64,000 nt of DNA from Proteobacteria bacterium UBA981. Its GTDB lineage: Bacteria > Pseudomonadota > Gammaproteobacteria > Ga0077536. The translations under genes and the position numbers were made by a program. Under the pieces are notes generated by a model that saw only the letters and a list, made by a program, of their open reading frames with translations, was not told the origin of the DNA and made no database searches. The stretch covers positions 107,298 to 171,297 of the forward strand of contig DBBP01000027.1 of assembly GCA_002292285.1 (NCBI GenBank), in the 5' to 3' direction. Position 1 is the first letter of the stretch. Every line of letters begins with the position of its first letter. Positions 44,200 through 53,541 of the stretch are shown in pieces.

Positions 44200-45184
44200 T
44201 CAATTCGATCCTTGGAGAAAACGTGTATTCAATTGTTATGGCGCGCAAACACCAAACTTTCGTTTGGGCGATTTGCGAGGGCGGGAGTTCACAAGGTTGG
44301 GTGAGCTTCGGCAGCTGCCCGACCGCTTCCAGCGTCGCCAATAGTGCGTGCCAGGCGCAAGTACAGGTACCGACCTACTTTAATGCAGTTCGTCAAGGGT
44401 AACATTATTTCGGTTCGAAAGTAGGTTCTTGGGGTGAATGCATGAACGTCGGCGCCATCGAATTTTCTATGCGGACGCACGGCGCGTAGAGATGTACCGA
44501 TGTTGAAAAGGCAGGATATCGAGAGCGGTCGCCCTGACTGGACCAACACGGGTCCTCCACCTCCCGAGGTTGATGCGACCTAAATGGACCTGGAATCTTG
44601 GCCATTCACGTGAACCGGACGCCAAAGGTTTGAAAAACGGGCTTCGGCCGCTGCACTGTGGTCGTGGCGGCCCGGCGTTTGATTGGTGCTGCGCTGTCCG
44701 TCTCTTCTGGCATATGGGCGTTGTTGTCCTTGTTGCGTTTGCCGGCGTAATCCGCAGCTTCGGCGCCAGCCCGACCCATCGCGAAATAAAGTAGTCCGAG
44801 GATCCTGGCGACCGCCCTCCGGATGTTCAGAATCGCAGCAGGTGATTTTCTCCAGTGACGACGCGACGCGCTACGGCGTGATAGGTCGTGTCGCCGCTGC
44901 GCACGCTAGCGTAATGAAGCCGATCGCGCCATAGCAAATCGCCGGTGATTAACAGCGATAACGGGTTTCCCGGCACGGCAGGGCGCAGATGTATTGACCG
45001 CACCTGTTCGGGTCGACCGCCGTAAATTTCGGCGACTCGGGACGCTTCAGGTTTCGGCAATGCAACGACGCCCTGTAAGCGATGTAAATGTACCGCATTG
45101 CAACGACTGTCGGCCAAAACGGGTTAGGTCCTTCCCGATGTTATGGCCGGGTTTTGGCCGGCAATGACTTCTCGGTTGAGAATT
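44200..45184. other. Gene-poor kilobase between OmpA and SulP genes
   Basis: About 985 bases with no convincing gene. Frames of 74-96 codons exist (44570-44794 plus, 44827-45117 minus) but I recognise none; the first has one hydrophobic patch (MGVVVLVAFAGVI). The part nearest 44199 carries the OmpA promoter. Decayed genes cannot be excluded. Confidence 0.4.
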
Positions 45185-46831
45185 CTAGGCACCCGTTGTC
45201 GCTAAACCGTCATCTCTGGAAGGTTTGTTCGCGATACTGGCAGCCGCTGCATGCAGGGCATCAATACGATTCTCATAGTAGTTGTCATCTAGCAGATGTT
45301 GGTCGACATTAAGTCCACTCAACGTCTCGCGGACATCGTCCCGCATCCCGGTGACATAAAGCGTCGTATTCGACGATCGGGCGTCGGCCGCAATTGTGTC
45401 GACCGCCCTGGCCGCAGAGACGTCGATAAACGAGACTCGCGAAAAATCTAAAATCATCGCGTGCGCTTCCTTCGGCACCAACCCACGAATGTGGTGGCCC
45501 AAATCGGCAGCCGCACCAAAGCTCAACGGACCACTAAATTCGAACAACACGATTCGGTCGCCCAACTTATCGATCAAGGGCCGTTCTTCGGGTGTAACCG
45601 CTCGTGGATCGCCGGCCCCGAAAGCTAGCAATTGATCGTCGGCCAGCATCTTAACGAAAGCCAAAGCGGCAAGGACTACGCCAACCAGCACGGCGGTAAT
45701 TAAATCGACAAACACGGTCAGCCCGAGTACTAAAGCCATTAACGCAAGATCCCACCTCGGACCCTTGTGCGCATGCTTAAGGTAGGCAAGGTCGACTATG
45801 TCGTAGCCGACTTTAATGAGAATCCCGGCGAGGACCGCATGCGGAATCTTCTCAGCAAGCGGCGCCAGACTCATCACAACAGCGATCAGTAACAGCGCGT
45901 GGATCATGCCGGAAATCTTCGTCTTACCGCCCGTTCGTATATTCACAACGGTCCGCATCGTGGCGCCTGCGCCTGGGATGGCGCCGAAGAACCCAGCGAC
46001 GGTATTACCTATGCCCTGGCCAATTAGTTCGCGATTCGAATCGTGTCTCGTGCGCGTCATATTGTCCGCAACGAGCGATGTCAGCAGACTATCTATCGCG
46101 CCCAGCATAGCGAGAATGAAGGCCGCTTCCACGATGATTGTGAGTGTATCTTGAGTAAACGACGGCAACATAAATGCCGGAAATCCCGTTGGGATATTAC
46201 CGAGTACTGGGACGTCCGCGAGTCCGAGACTAAGCAGCGTTCCGATCACTAATGCTGCCAGAGCTCCCGGGACGTATTTAGCCCAGCTCGCTGGCCATTT
46301 AAATATTAAAACTAAGGTTACGACGCCAAGTGCAAGCGCGGCGAAATTCGGATCCATTACCGCACCAGGAACGGCCTGTAATGCTGGGATAGTGCCACGT
46401 TCCTCGGGTTCGTGGCCGAAAATGCGCGCGAGCTGCAACGCGATAATGATGCACCCGATACCACTCATAAAACCCGAAATTACCGGATACGGGACGAGCC
46501 TGATGTACTGCCCGAGTTTTAGAACCCCGAAAGCAATCTGAAATACACCAGCCAGGACAACGGCAGCAAATATCAGCGGCAAATTGCCATGCAATGACGC
46601 AAACGCGCTTGCGAAGACAACGATCATCGGCCCGGTCGGACCAGATATCTGAGAGCCGGTTCCTCCGAACAGTGCGGCAAAAAAACCGACAATAATTGCG
46701 CCCCACAATCCAGCAATAGGGCCCGCACCAGAAGCCTCACCAAAAGCGAGTGCAAGCGGCAAAGCGACGACACCGGCGGTTACACCACCGTATATGTCAC
46801 CGCGCAAGTTCGACGTATCAAAGAACTTCAT
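45185..46831 (-). CDS. SulP-family anion transporter with STAS domain (probable bicarbonate carrier)
   Basis: A 548-residue inner-membrane carrier. About ten to twelve membrane segments carry the family blocks GVVALPLALAFGEASG, FGGTGSQISGPTGPMIVV and PGAGATMRTVVNIRTGGKT. A C-terminal STAS domain follows (residues about 430-520: VLFEFSGPLSFGAAADLGHH, MILDFSRVSFIDVSAARAV). SulP proteins move sulfate, bicarbonate or organic anions. The gene starts 27 bases after a beta-carbonic anhydrase in the same operon and faces a DabA-type cluster, so bicarbonate (BicA-like) is the best guess, but sulfate cannot be excluded. Confidence 0.9.
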   Translation of the reverse strand: MKFFDTSNLRGDIYGGVTAGVVALPLALAFGEASGAGPIAGLWGAIIVGFFAALFGGTGSQISGPTGPMIVVFASAFASLHGNLPLIFAAVVLAGVFQIAFGVLKLGQYIRLVPYPVISGFMSGIGCIIIALQLARIFGHEPEERGTIPALQAVPGAVMDPNFAALALGVVTLVLIFKWPASWAKYVPGALAALVIGTLLSLGLADVPVLGNIPTGFPAFMLPSFTQDTLTIIVEAAFILAMLGAIDSLLTSLVADNMTRTRHDSNRELIGQGIGNTVAGFFGAIPGAGATMRTVVNIRTGGKTKISGMIHALLLIAVVMSLAPLAEKIPHAVLAGILIKVGYDIVDLAYLKHAHKGPRWDLALMALVLGLTVFVDLITAVLVGVVLAALAFVKMLADDQLLAFGAGDPRAVTPEERPLIDKLGDRIVLFEFSGPLSFGAAADLGHHIRGLVPKEAHAMILDFSRVSFIDVSAARAVDTIAADARSSNTTLYVTGMRDDVRETLSGLNVDQHLLDDNYYENRIDALHAAAASIANKPSRDDGLATTGA

Positions 46832-46858
46832 TTACCTGCTCCAGTTGGTATGAACGAT

Positions 46859-47506
46859 TTACGCCAGGGCCGCGATGGATTCAACGTAGCGTTCGCTCAC
46901 TGGGATAAACGTATTTTGTTCCTCGTCGTACGCATGAACTTCTCCCGTTGCAATATCGTAGACCCAGCCATGTAGCTGTAATTCGCCTAGTGCGAGGCGC
47001 ATGGCGACCGTCGGATGGGTCTTCAAATGTTGCAACTGCAATACAACATTCTGTTCGAGTAGCATCATCATTTTTTCCGCATCGGTTTTGCCTTTGCCGA
47101 GCGCTGCCACGATGTCTACCGCTGCCTTGGAGTAGCCCAGCCATTCCTTCATATGCGGTAAGGCATCCAATGCGCCTTCTTCTATAACCCCTTTCATAGC
47201 ACCGCATTCAGTGTGGCCACATATCACGATATGCGGCACCTTAAGGGCACCAATGGCGAATTCGATCGAGGCCGTCATCGCACCCGTATGATTAGTATGT
47301 GGCGGCACAATGTTTCCGGCGTTACGGCAAATAAACAGTTCGCCCGGATCCGTTTGTGTGATCATCGCGGTTTCTATCCGCGAGTCTGAACACGTTATAA
47401 ACAGGGCTTCTGGCGACTGGCCCAGGCTGAGTTTTTGGAACATCGCTTTCTTTTCCGGAAACACTTCCTCTTGGAAACGAACAACTCCAGCGGCGAAATG
47501 TGGCAT
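46859..47506 (-). CDS. Beta-class carbonic anhydrase
   Basis: A 215-residue beta-carbonic anhydrase interconverting CO2 and bicarbonate. Zinc ligands are Cys39 (ITCSDSR), His98 and Cys101 (ICGHTECGAM), with the Asp41-Arg43 dyad in the same motif. No signal peptide, so cytoplasmic. It lies between a SulP carrier (27 bases downstream) and an ArsR regulator (36 bases upstream), the usual partner of bicarbonate carriers in which hydration must be balanced with uptake. A CA in the cytoplasm can also dissipate a bicarbonate pool, so its regulation matters. Confidence 0.95.
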   Translation of the reverse strand: MPHFAAGVVRFQEEVFPEKKAMFQKLSLGQSPEALFITCSDSRIETAMITQTDPGELFICRNAGNIVPPHTNHTGAMTASIEFAIGALKVPHIVICGHTECGAMKGVIEEGALDALPHMKEWLGYSKAAVDIVAALGKGKTDAEKMMMLLEQNVVLQLQHLKTHPTVAMRLALGELQLHGWVYDIATGEVHAYDEEQNTFIPVSERYVESIAALA

Positions 47507-47542
47507 AGATAATTCCTTGTATTCGGGATATGAACTTTGTGA

Positions 47543-47890
47543 TTAGCTGTCCGACCACAACCGGCGGGCGGCATTTATTTTCGATTTGGGAACGGCGTTA
47601 GCGCGGCCTTCAACAAATGCGATGCCGTCGACTATCCACCGCGCTATTTCGGGTTGGATCAGCTTGTACAGATGGTGGCGTCCATCACGTCTTTCTTCGA
47701 CGATTCGATGTGCTCGAAGTAGGCTGAGATGTTGCGACATTCGCGGGCCCGGCAAGTTCAACGTTTCCGCCAGTGTGTTGACGTCCATTTCGCCGCGGTG
47801 CAACTCTTCGATTAGACGGATGCGGTCTGCGTGCGCAATAACCTTGAATACTTCGGTTAGTTCTTTGGCAATGATTTGACGACTAGGCAT
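47543..47890 (-). CDS. ArsR-family winged-helix regulator without cysteines
   Basis: A 115-residue ArsR/SmtB-fold repressor. The recognition helix region is VNTLAETLNLPGPRMSQHLSLLRAHRIVEERRDGRHHLYKL. It has no cysteine at all, so the usual CVC metal site and the BigR/SqrR persulfide switch are impossible; any metal sensing would rely on His and Asp. It is first in the leftward operon with carbonic anhydrase and SulP and is divergent from the NuoM/DabA operon, with a 32-base palindrome between them. It is therefore the likely regulator of both carbon-uptake units. Confidence 0.88.
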   Translation of the reverse strand: MPSRQIIAKELTEVFKVIAHADRIRLIEELHRGEMDVNTLAETLNLPGPRMSQHLSLLRAHRIVEERRDGRHHLYKLIQPEIARWIVDGIAFVEGRANAVPKSKINAARRLWSDS

Positions 47891-47955
47891 AACTAACTTC
47901 CCGCTTCTCGTACATTGAGCACATCGGCCAATCAGCGAACATTATAGTATCTTAT

Positions 47956-47987
47956 ATTCATATCTGCATGTAATTGCAGATGCGAAT
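47956..47987. promoter_or_regulatory. Palindromic operator between the ArsR/CA/SulP and DAB-type operons
   Basis: Perfect arms ATCTGCA / TGCAGAT around TGTAAT (47962-47981), extended outward to ATTC / GAAT with two mismatches. Placed 66 bases from the ArsR start and 75 from the first NuoM-like start in an AT-rich spacer; a typical ArsR-family site. Confidence 0.7.
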
Positions 47988-48061
47988 TGTCATTGTAACT
48001 AGAAACAACTACATTTGCTTTGTTCCGAAAGGATTTTTTTGGATGCATCAAGGGTTAGTTC

Positions 48062-49537
48062 GTGGATGGATCCATAGGCATTTTGAGCGCGATACTCTGG
48101 GCGCCGTTGCTTTGCGCCGTGCCCATTTGCCTGCTACCGAAGGCACAGCTTAAGGCGATACAGAGCATTGCCTTACTGGGTTCGGGCATCAGCTTCGTGC
48201 TGGCTTGGTGGCTGCTGGGCAGTTTTGCGGCCGGCTCCGGAGAATTGCAGTTCGCCGAAACCGTTGCATGGGTGCCAGAACTGGGGATGACCTACCGCTT
48301 GGCGGTCGACGGATTATCCCTGCCGATGGTGTTGCTAACGACTCTGACCACACCCGCCTGTCTCATCGCCTCGCTCGGAATGAAAGAGCACATGAAGGCC
48401 TACTTCGCCTGGTTCATGCTGCTCGAATTTGCCGTGCTTGGCGTGTTCATGGCGCAGGACTGGTTCCTGTTCTACATGTTCTGGGAAATCACTCTGGTGC
48501 CGATGTTTTTCCTGATTGGCGTATGGGGCGGTGAGCGTCGCGGCCCGGCCAGTCTGTCGTTCTTCCTGTATACGCTGGGCGGTTCGGTGTTCATGTTGCT
48601 CGCCATTATCGCCGCTTACGTTAATTCGCCCGGACACACTTTCCACTTCGCCGCACTGATGCAGGCCAGTTCCGACTGGAGTACCGAATTCCAGATCATG
48701 GTGTTCGCCGGCTTCCTGCTCGGTGTCGCGGTGAAAATTCCCGCCTTCCCCCTGCATGGCTGGCTGCCGCTAGCTCACGTCGAAGCGCCAGTCCCGGTGT
48801 CAATGTTCCTCTCTGCCGTGCTCCTTAAGATGGGCGCTTACGGCTTGATTCGCGCTGGCGTACTTTTGCCCGAGGGCATCGAATGGTTCGCGCCCATCCT
48901 GTTCACGGGCGCCATGATCAACATCACTTACGGCTCCTTAATGTCCTGGCGCCAGACCGATCTGAAAGCCATGGTGGCGTTCTCTTCAGTGAGTCATATG
49001 GGCTTCGTCCTGTTGGGAGTTTCCGCTCTGACGGTGACCGGATTTACGGGCGCAGTCATGCAAATGGTTACCCATGGCATCATCACCGCCGGCCTGTTTC
49101 TGCTTGTTGGTGTGATCTACGAGCGGGCGCATACCCGCGACATTACCGAATTCAGCGGTCTGGCGCGCAACATGCCTGCCTATGCAGTGTTCATGTCCCT
49201 GGCCCTGCTCGCATCGATGGGATTACCGGGCCTGGCCGGTTTTATCAGCGAGTTCCACGCGCTGATCGGGGCCTATGAACGCTTCGGCCTCTATTCCATC
49301 ATCGCCAGTGTCGGGGTTCTGGTGACGGCGGCTTACACGTTCCGCACCATTGGGCGGATGTTCACCGGTACGTTCAATCCAAAATGGGAACATCTCACCG
49401 ATATAAATGCTCGAGAAATGATCCCGGCGATCGCACTAGCCGCGCTGACTGTAGGCATCGGCATTTTCCCCGGCCCTTTGCTTAATCTGATGAAGGCCAC
49501 ATTGAGCATCTCCGCGGAGGCTTTCCCATTGCCATAA
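48062..49537 (+). CDS. NuoM/MrpD-like antiporter-type membrane subunit (first of DAB-type operon)
   Basis: A 491-residue proton-translocating subunit of the complex I/Mrp family, about fourteen membrane segments. The TM5 glutamate is in FYMFWEITLVPMFFLIG, and the TM7-TM8 lysines are in AVKIPAFPLHGWLPLAHVEAP and LLKMGAYGLIR; these are the ion-path residues of NuoM. The start is GTG at 48062. It is the first gene of an operon with a DabA-like protein, a NuoL-like and two more NuoM-like subunits, so it is not part of respiratory complex I (no Nuo core subunits present). It probably energises inorganic carbon uptake. Confidence 0.88.
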   Translation: MDGSIGILSAILWAPLLCAVPICLLPKAQLKAIQSIALLGSGISFVLAWWLLGSFAAGSGELQFAETVAWVPELGMTYRLAVDGLSLPMVLLTTLTTPACLIASLGMKEHMKAYFAWFMLLEFAVLGVFMAQDWFLFYMFWEITLVPMFFLIGVWGGERRGPASLSFFLYTLGGSVFMLLAIIAAYVNSPGHTFHFAALMQASSDWSTEFQIMVFAGFLLGVAVKIPAFPLHGWLPLAHVEAPVPVSMFLSAVLLKMGAYGLIRAGVLLPEGIEWFAPILFTGAMINITYGSLMSWRQTDLKAMVAFSSVSHMGFVLLGVSALTVTGFTGAVMQMVTHGIITAGLFLLVGVIYERAHTRDITEFSGLARNMPAYAVFMSLALLASMGLPGLAGFISEFHALIGAYERFGLYSIIASVGVLVTAAYTFRTIGRMFTGTFNPKWEHLTDINAREMIPAIALAALTVGIGIFPGPLLNLMKATLSISAEAFPLP

Positions 49538-49608
49538 CCGATAAGGTCACTCCGGCTCCGGCCACTGCCGCACATGACGGTACCGCAACACTCGCGGCGC
49601 ACGGTAGT

Positions 49609-52600
49609 TTGAACATCACCCGCGAAACGCGGGAGCAGTTCAAACATCGCGTCGAACACTACTGCCATATGCTCTCGGAACAAGGTCCGATGAGCGTTAC
49701 CTTCGTACACAACAACACCTTGTTCGGCTTGCAGAACATGCATTTCGAGGAAGCAATCGAACACGCCGAGTCCTTCCTGGGCGCACAAGGCTACGTGCCC
49801 AACGACATGAGCCGAGAACACTACATAGCTGGCCGCATTACGGATGGCGACCTCGACTGGGCGTTGGCGCGCCGCAAGAATCTTGATCAGGCAAGGGTTG
49901 TCGCGAGCATCAACGGCCGAGACGTAGAGGCGGGCGAGATCTATCGCGCACACATGGTTCGCGGCATCGATGCTTTAAGCCAGTCGCGGATGCAGTATGC
50001 GGCGCGGATGGAAGGCGCTACCCGCAGACTTCACACCGATCTGCCCGAAGCAACACGAGCGCTGCTGATAGAGAAAGGCAAGGCCGATCTGGTCGCATCG
50101 AAAGCGCGTGTCGGTATCGATTGGACGCTGTCCGATTGGCTACAGCAACATCTGCGCCTGGATTTTTCGGATCACGCGCTTACCCAGGTACGTTTGGGGC
50201 TTGCCCAAGACATCCAGATCGTCGAGGCGACCGACGTGTTGTTGCACAGTCAGGGAATTCCGGTCGAACTTTGGGCAGGTTACCTGGCTTGTGTCGACCG
50301 GAAACCGGCGGGCGTGTCGGATGCCCCGTCTCAATGCGAGCAAGCTCGTCGTTTGTGGATTCGAGCGGAACGCTATGGCATCGCGAACGTCTTGCGCCGC
50401 GAATACGACATCGGTGGCAGTTACCCTGAGATAGCCACCTACTTTGAAGACAACATCGAAGAATATGTAGCTAGCGCACTATGGGGTGCGGCGCTCGGGC
50501 TGCTCGGCTTAAACGATCCGTTATCGAATACCAACGTGCGAACGCTCGATGCCACTGACAACGATGCCCGCATGGTCGAAGCGCTGGCAGAGCAAAGCCG
50601 CTCCATGGAGCGCGGGGGTGGGCCGGCGATCAATCTGAACCCAAACGAGCGCACTGACCTCATGCGCTTGGTGGGCGCAGAGTTGGAGGGACTGGAAACG
50701 GGAGAAGCAGCCAAGCAAGTCGGCGCAATCGATCTCGCCCACTTGTGCTGGGTGGTACTGCACGATTTGGGCGACCATCAGATCAATCGCCGGGGCTTTG
50801 CCGCGTTGGAGGCGTTGGTCTCGTTGCGCGCGGAGCCACTGGAAGCAGATCTCGCACTGCTGCAAAAGCTGCGCACCGGCGATCCGCGCCTGGCCATGCG
50901 TTGCCACGCCGAGCAATCTCTTCGGCAGGATGTTGCCGCGCTCGGTACGGGTTCAACGCACGCCGATTTATTACAAGCGCTAACCGGCGATAACGTTATC
51001 GAACGTGTCAACCAGTACATGATCCGAGTCTGCACAGCCTTCTTTGATGAAGGTCTGGCGGCGTGGCATTTACCGGGGCGGGCGCTGGGTTTTTATGATG
51101 CCTGGCGCAATCTGGTGTTGAGCGACAGTAGCTTCGATTTCGATGGCGTGACCGACTGGAAACACGCTGTGCAAAATATGCCGACGCTGGCCGTGGATCA
51201 GGTCATACGCCAGCTGCAACAACTTGGCATCGCGGAACAGAAGTGGGCGGATTACTGCGCGCCATTGCTCTCGGAATTGAAAGGTTGGGCGGGCATGACC
51301 TATTGGCGGCAAACTCACCCGGATTATCCGCAACAGGCGGCGCGGCCAATCGACGTAATGCAATACCTGGCTGTGCGTTTGTTCTTTCAAACGCTGCTAG
51401 TTGATCGGGGTTTCCGCCTGCACTGGCAAATCCACCCAGGGATTGCCGACATCAAACAATATTTCACCGCGCACTTGCACGAGTATTTCGTACGCCGCGA
51501 GCTCCACGCCGGCGAGTTGCCCGACCACCTGGCCGAGCGTGCGCGCCGGTTCGCCGAAGAAACCAAAGGTCCAAGCGCCCACGCAGATGACCGCTGGACA
51601 GCGCTAGCGGATCAAATATGGGCCTATCACGGTACCCAAAAAGAAACGCGCCGCGCTGCCGACGAAGGGTGGCGGCTGTATAAGTTAAGCCAGTGTCTGG
51701 GTTTGGTGGCAGCCGATCTGGGCCATTGCAGCGAAGCTGATGTCTGCTCCCTGTTAGCAACCCTGGAAGACTTCCCGTCCAAAAAGCACCGCGCGGTCTG
51801 GCTGGTCGCGTATGAGTATCACTACCGTACCGAGATTCTCAACCCGATCCGACAAAATGTCGCGCGCACCAAGTGGCGCAAGCGCGATCATCGACCGAAG
51901 GCACAGGTATTGTTGTGTATCGACGAACGCGAAGAGAATCTGCATCGCGCGCTCAGTGAGATTGAACCGGAAATTGAAACCCTGGGTGCCGCCGGCTTCA
52001 TGGGCGTGGTCCACGACCACCAGGGCGTTGACTCACACTATCCCTTTCCCTTGTGCCCGGCGGTACGCACGCCAGCCCACCGCACCTTCGAAGTGCCGCG
52101 CGACGAGGAGCTGGAAAGCACCTATCCCGTGCATCAGCGGCGCGTGCGGATGCTCGAGGCCCTGCGCGATGGCCTGTGGGAAATCGAGCGCAACGTAGTC
52201 GGTTCGTTCTTTATGATCAACCTCCTGGGTATTCTGCATGGCATTCCCCTGATTGGCCGGCTGTTCTTCCCGCGCACCTGGGCATCCGCTGCACACGCGG
52301 TGCACTCTGCGTTCGTACCCGCAGTACAAACCCGCCTGACAGTTACACGCGTCAGCGAAGCGGAGGCGAATACGCATCATCTGCCACTTGATGGCAAGCC
52401 AATCGGCTTCACCATTGAAGAGCAGGTCAACATGATGGAGGCCTTCCTGCGCGGTCTCGGGCTGACGCACAACTTCGCGCCCATCATATTTACCGCCGCG
52501 CACGGCTCTAACAGCGCGAATAACCCGCACGAGAACGCGCACGACTGCGGCGCGTGCAGCGGCAAGCACGGTGCGCCCAACGCTCGCGCACAAGCGGTCA

Positions 52601-53523
52601 TGTGCAACAACCCGCAGGTGCGCGCCGGGTTGCGAGAACGTGGCATCGATATTACCGACGACACCTGGTTTGTGAGTGCAGAGCACAACACGGCCTCTTC
52701 GCTGATTTCGGTGTACGACGCGCAAGACATTCCCGCGCATCTGCGCGAGCGCTATGACTATGCGTACCGGACCTTTGTGCAGGCTGCGAAACTGGCCGCG
52801 CGCGAGCGCTGCCGCCGATTCGGATCCGCGCCCAAAGACCAGTCGCCCGACGTCTCGCTCAAACATGTGCTGGGCCGTTCGCACGATCTCAGCCAGGTGC
52901 GTCCGGAATGGGGGCATTGCACGAATGCCTTCGCGGTAGTGGGGCGGCGTTCGGTATGCGAAAGTATTTTCTTCGATCGCCGCGGTTTCAATATTTCCTA
53001 CGATCCGACGCAGGACCCGGATGGCACGATTCTCGAACGGACCTTGCTCGCGGTCGGCCCGGTGGGTGCCGGTATTAACCTCGAGTATTACTTTTCCACT
53101 GTCGATCCGAAGTCTTTCGGCTGCGATACCAAGGTGCCCCACAACGTCACCGGCCTGTTCGGCATCATGGAAGGCGCGGCGAGCGATCTGCGTACCGGCC
53201 TGCCCGCACAAATGACTGAATTGCACGAGGCCATGCGCCTGCAACTCATCGTCGAGACCACCACGGAAATTGCTGGCGCAATCTACGCCCGGCAACCCGC
53301 ACTACAGGAGTTGCTCGACGGCGAATGGGTTCTGCTTACGTTGGTCGATCCGGACACCGGTGAGTGCAGCAGCTTCGTGCCGGGCGTGGGTTTCGAGAAG
53401 CGCGAAGAACCACTGACACCGATTGCGGAGTTCAGCGATTCCTTCGAGTATTACAAAGGCAAGTACGAATGTTTTTTGCCGCCGGCGTTTATCAAGCCCG
53501 CCGACCGCTCCTGGCTGCAATAG
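49609..53523 (+). CDS. dabA: DabA-like inorganic carbon uptake protein (DUF2309, UPF0753), very long form
   Basis: A 1304-residue homologue of DabA, the zinc-dependent CO2-hydrating partner of DabB. Zinc-site residues are conserved with correct spacing: Cys770 and Asp772 in VLLCIDEREEN, and His965 and Cys980 (15 apart) in FTAAHGSNSANNPHENAHDC. Halothiobacillus DabA has C-x-D at about 351 and the His-Cys pair also 15 apart, so this protein carries several hundred extra N-terminal residues. The TTG at 49609 lacks a ribosome site; the frame is open upstream, and an ATT at 49528 has GGAGG seven bases before it, overlapping the NuoM stop, so the true start may be there. It is peripheral to the membrane, working with NuoL/M-type partners. 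Confidence 0.9.
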   Translation: MNITRETREQFKHRVEHYCHMLSEQGPMSVTFVHNNTLFGLQNMHFEEAIEHAESFLGAQGYVPNDMSREHYIAGRITDGDLDWALARRKNLDQARVVASINGRDVEAGEIYRAHMVRGIDALSQSRMQYAARMEGATRRLHTDLPEATRALLIEKGKADLVASKARVGIDWTLSDWLQQHLRLDFSDHALTQVRLGLAQDIQIVEATDVLLHSQGIPVELWAGYLACVDRKPAGVSDAPSQCEQARRLWIRAERYGIANVLRREYDIGGSYPEIATYFEDNIEEYVASALWGAALGLLGLNDPLSNTNVRTLDATDNDARMVEALAEQSRSMERGGGPAINLNPNERTDLMRLVGAELEGLETGEAAKQVGAIDLAHLCWVVLHDLGDHQINRRGFAALEALVSLRAEPLEADLALLQKLRTGDPRLAMRCHAEQSLRQDVAALGTGSTHADLLQALTGDNVIERVNQYMIRVCTAFFDEGLAAWHLPGRALGFYDAWRNLVLSDSSFDFDGVTDWKHAVQNMPTLAVDQVIRQLQQLGIAEQKWADYCAPLLSELKGWAGMTYWRQTHPDYPQQAARPIDVMQYLAVRLFFQTLLVDRGFRLHWQIHPGIADIKQYFTAHLHEYFVRRELHAGELPDHLAERARRFAEETKGPSAHADDRWTALADQIWAYHGTQKETRRAADEGWRLYKLSQCLGLVAADLGHCSEADVCSLLATLEDFPSKKHRAVWLVAYEYHYRTEILNPIRQNVARTKWRKRDHRPKAQVLLCIDEREENLHRALSEIEPEIETLGAAGFMGVVHDHQGVDSHYPFPLCPAVRTPAHRTFEVPRDEELESTYPVHQRRVRMLEALRDGLWEIERNVVGSFFMINLLGILHGIPLIGRLFFPRTWASAAHAVHSAFVPAVQTRLTVTRVSEAEANTHHLPLDGKPIGFTIEEQVNMMEAFLRGLGLTHNFAPIIFTAAHGSNSANNPHENAHDCGACSGKHGAPNARAQAVMCNNPQVRAGLRERGIDITDDTWFVSAEHNTASSLISVYDAQDIPAHLRERYDYAYRTFVQAAKLAARERCRRFGSAPKDQSPDVSLKHVLGRSHDLSQVRPEWGHCTNAFAVVGRRSVCESIFFDRRGFNISYDPTQDPDGTILERTLLAVGPVGAGINLEYYFSTVDPKSFGCDTKVPHNVTGLFGIMEGAASDLRTGLPAQMTELHEAMRLQLIVETTTEIAGAIYARQPALQELLDGEWVLLTLVDPDTGECSSFVPGVGFEKREEPLTPIAEFSDSFEYYKGKYECFLPPAFIKPADRSWLQ

Positions 53524-53541
53524 CCGAACCGCAGACGCACA

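Noticed and set aside
44827..45117. A 96-codon minus-strand frame downstream of the SulP gene
   Set aside because: No recognisable domain or ribosome site; kept only as part of the gene-poor stretch.
52033..53295. A 420-codon open frame antisense to the dabA-like gene
   Set aside because: It lies entirely inside a well-supported gene, has no family resemblance and reflects the codon bias of the opposite strand.
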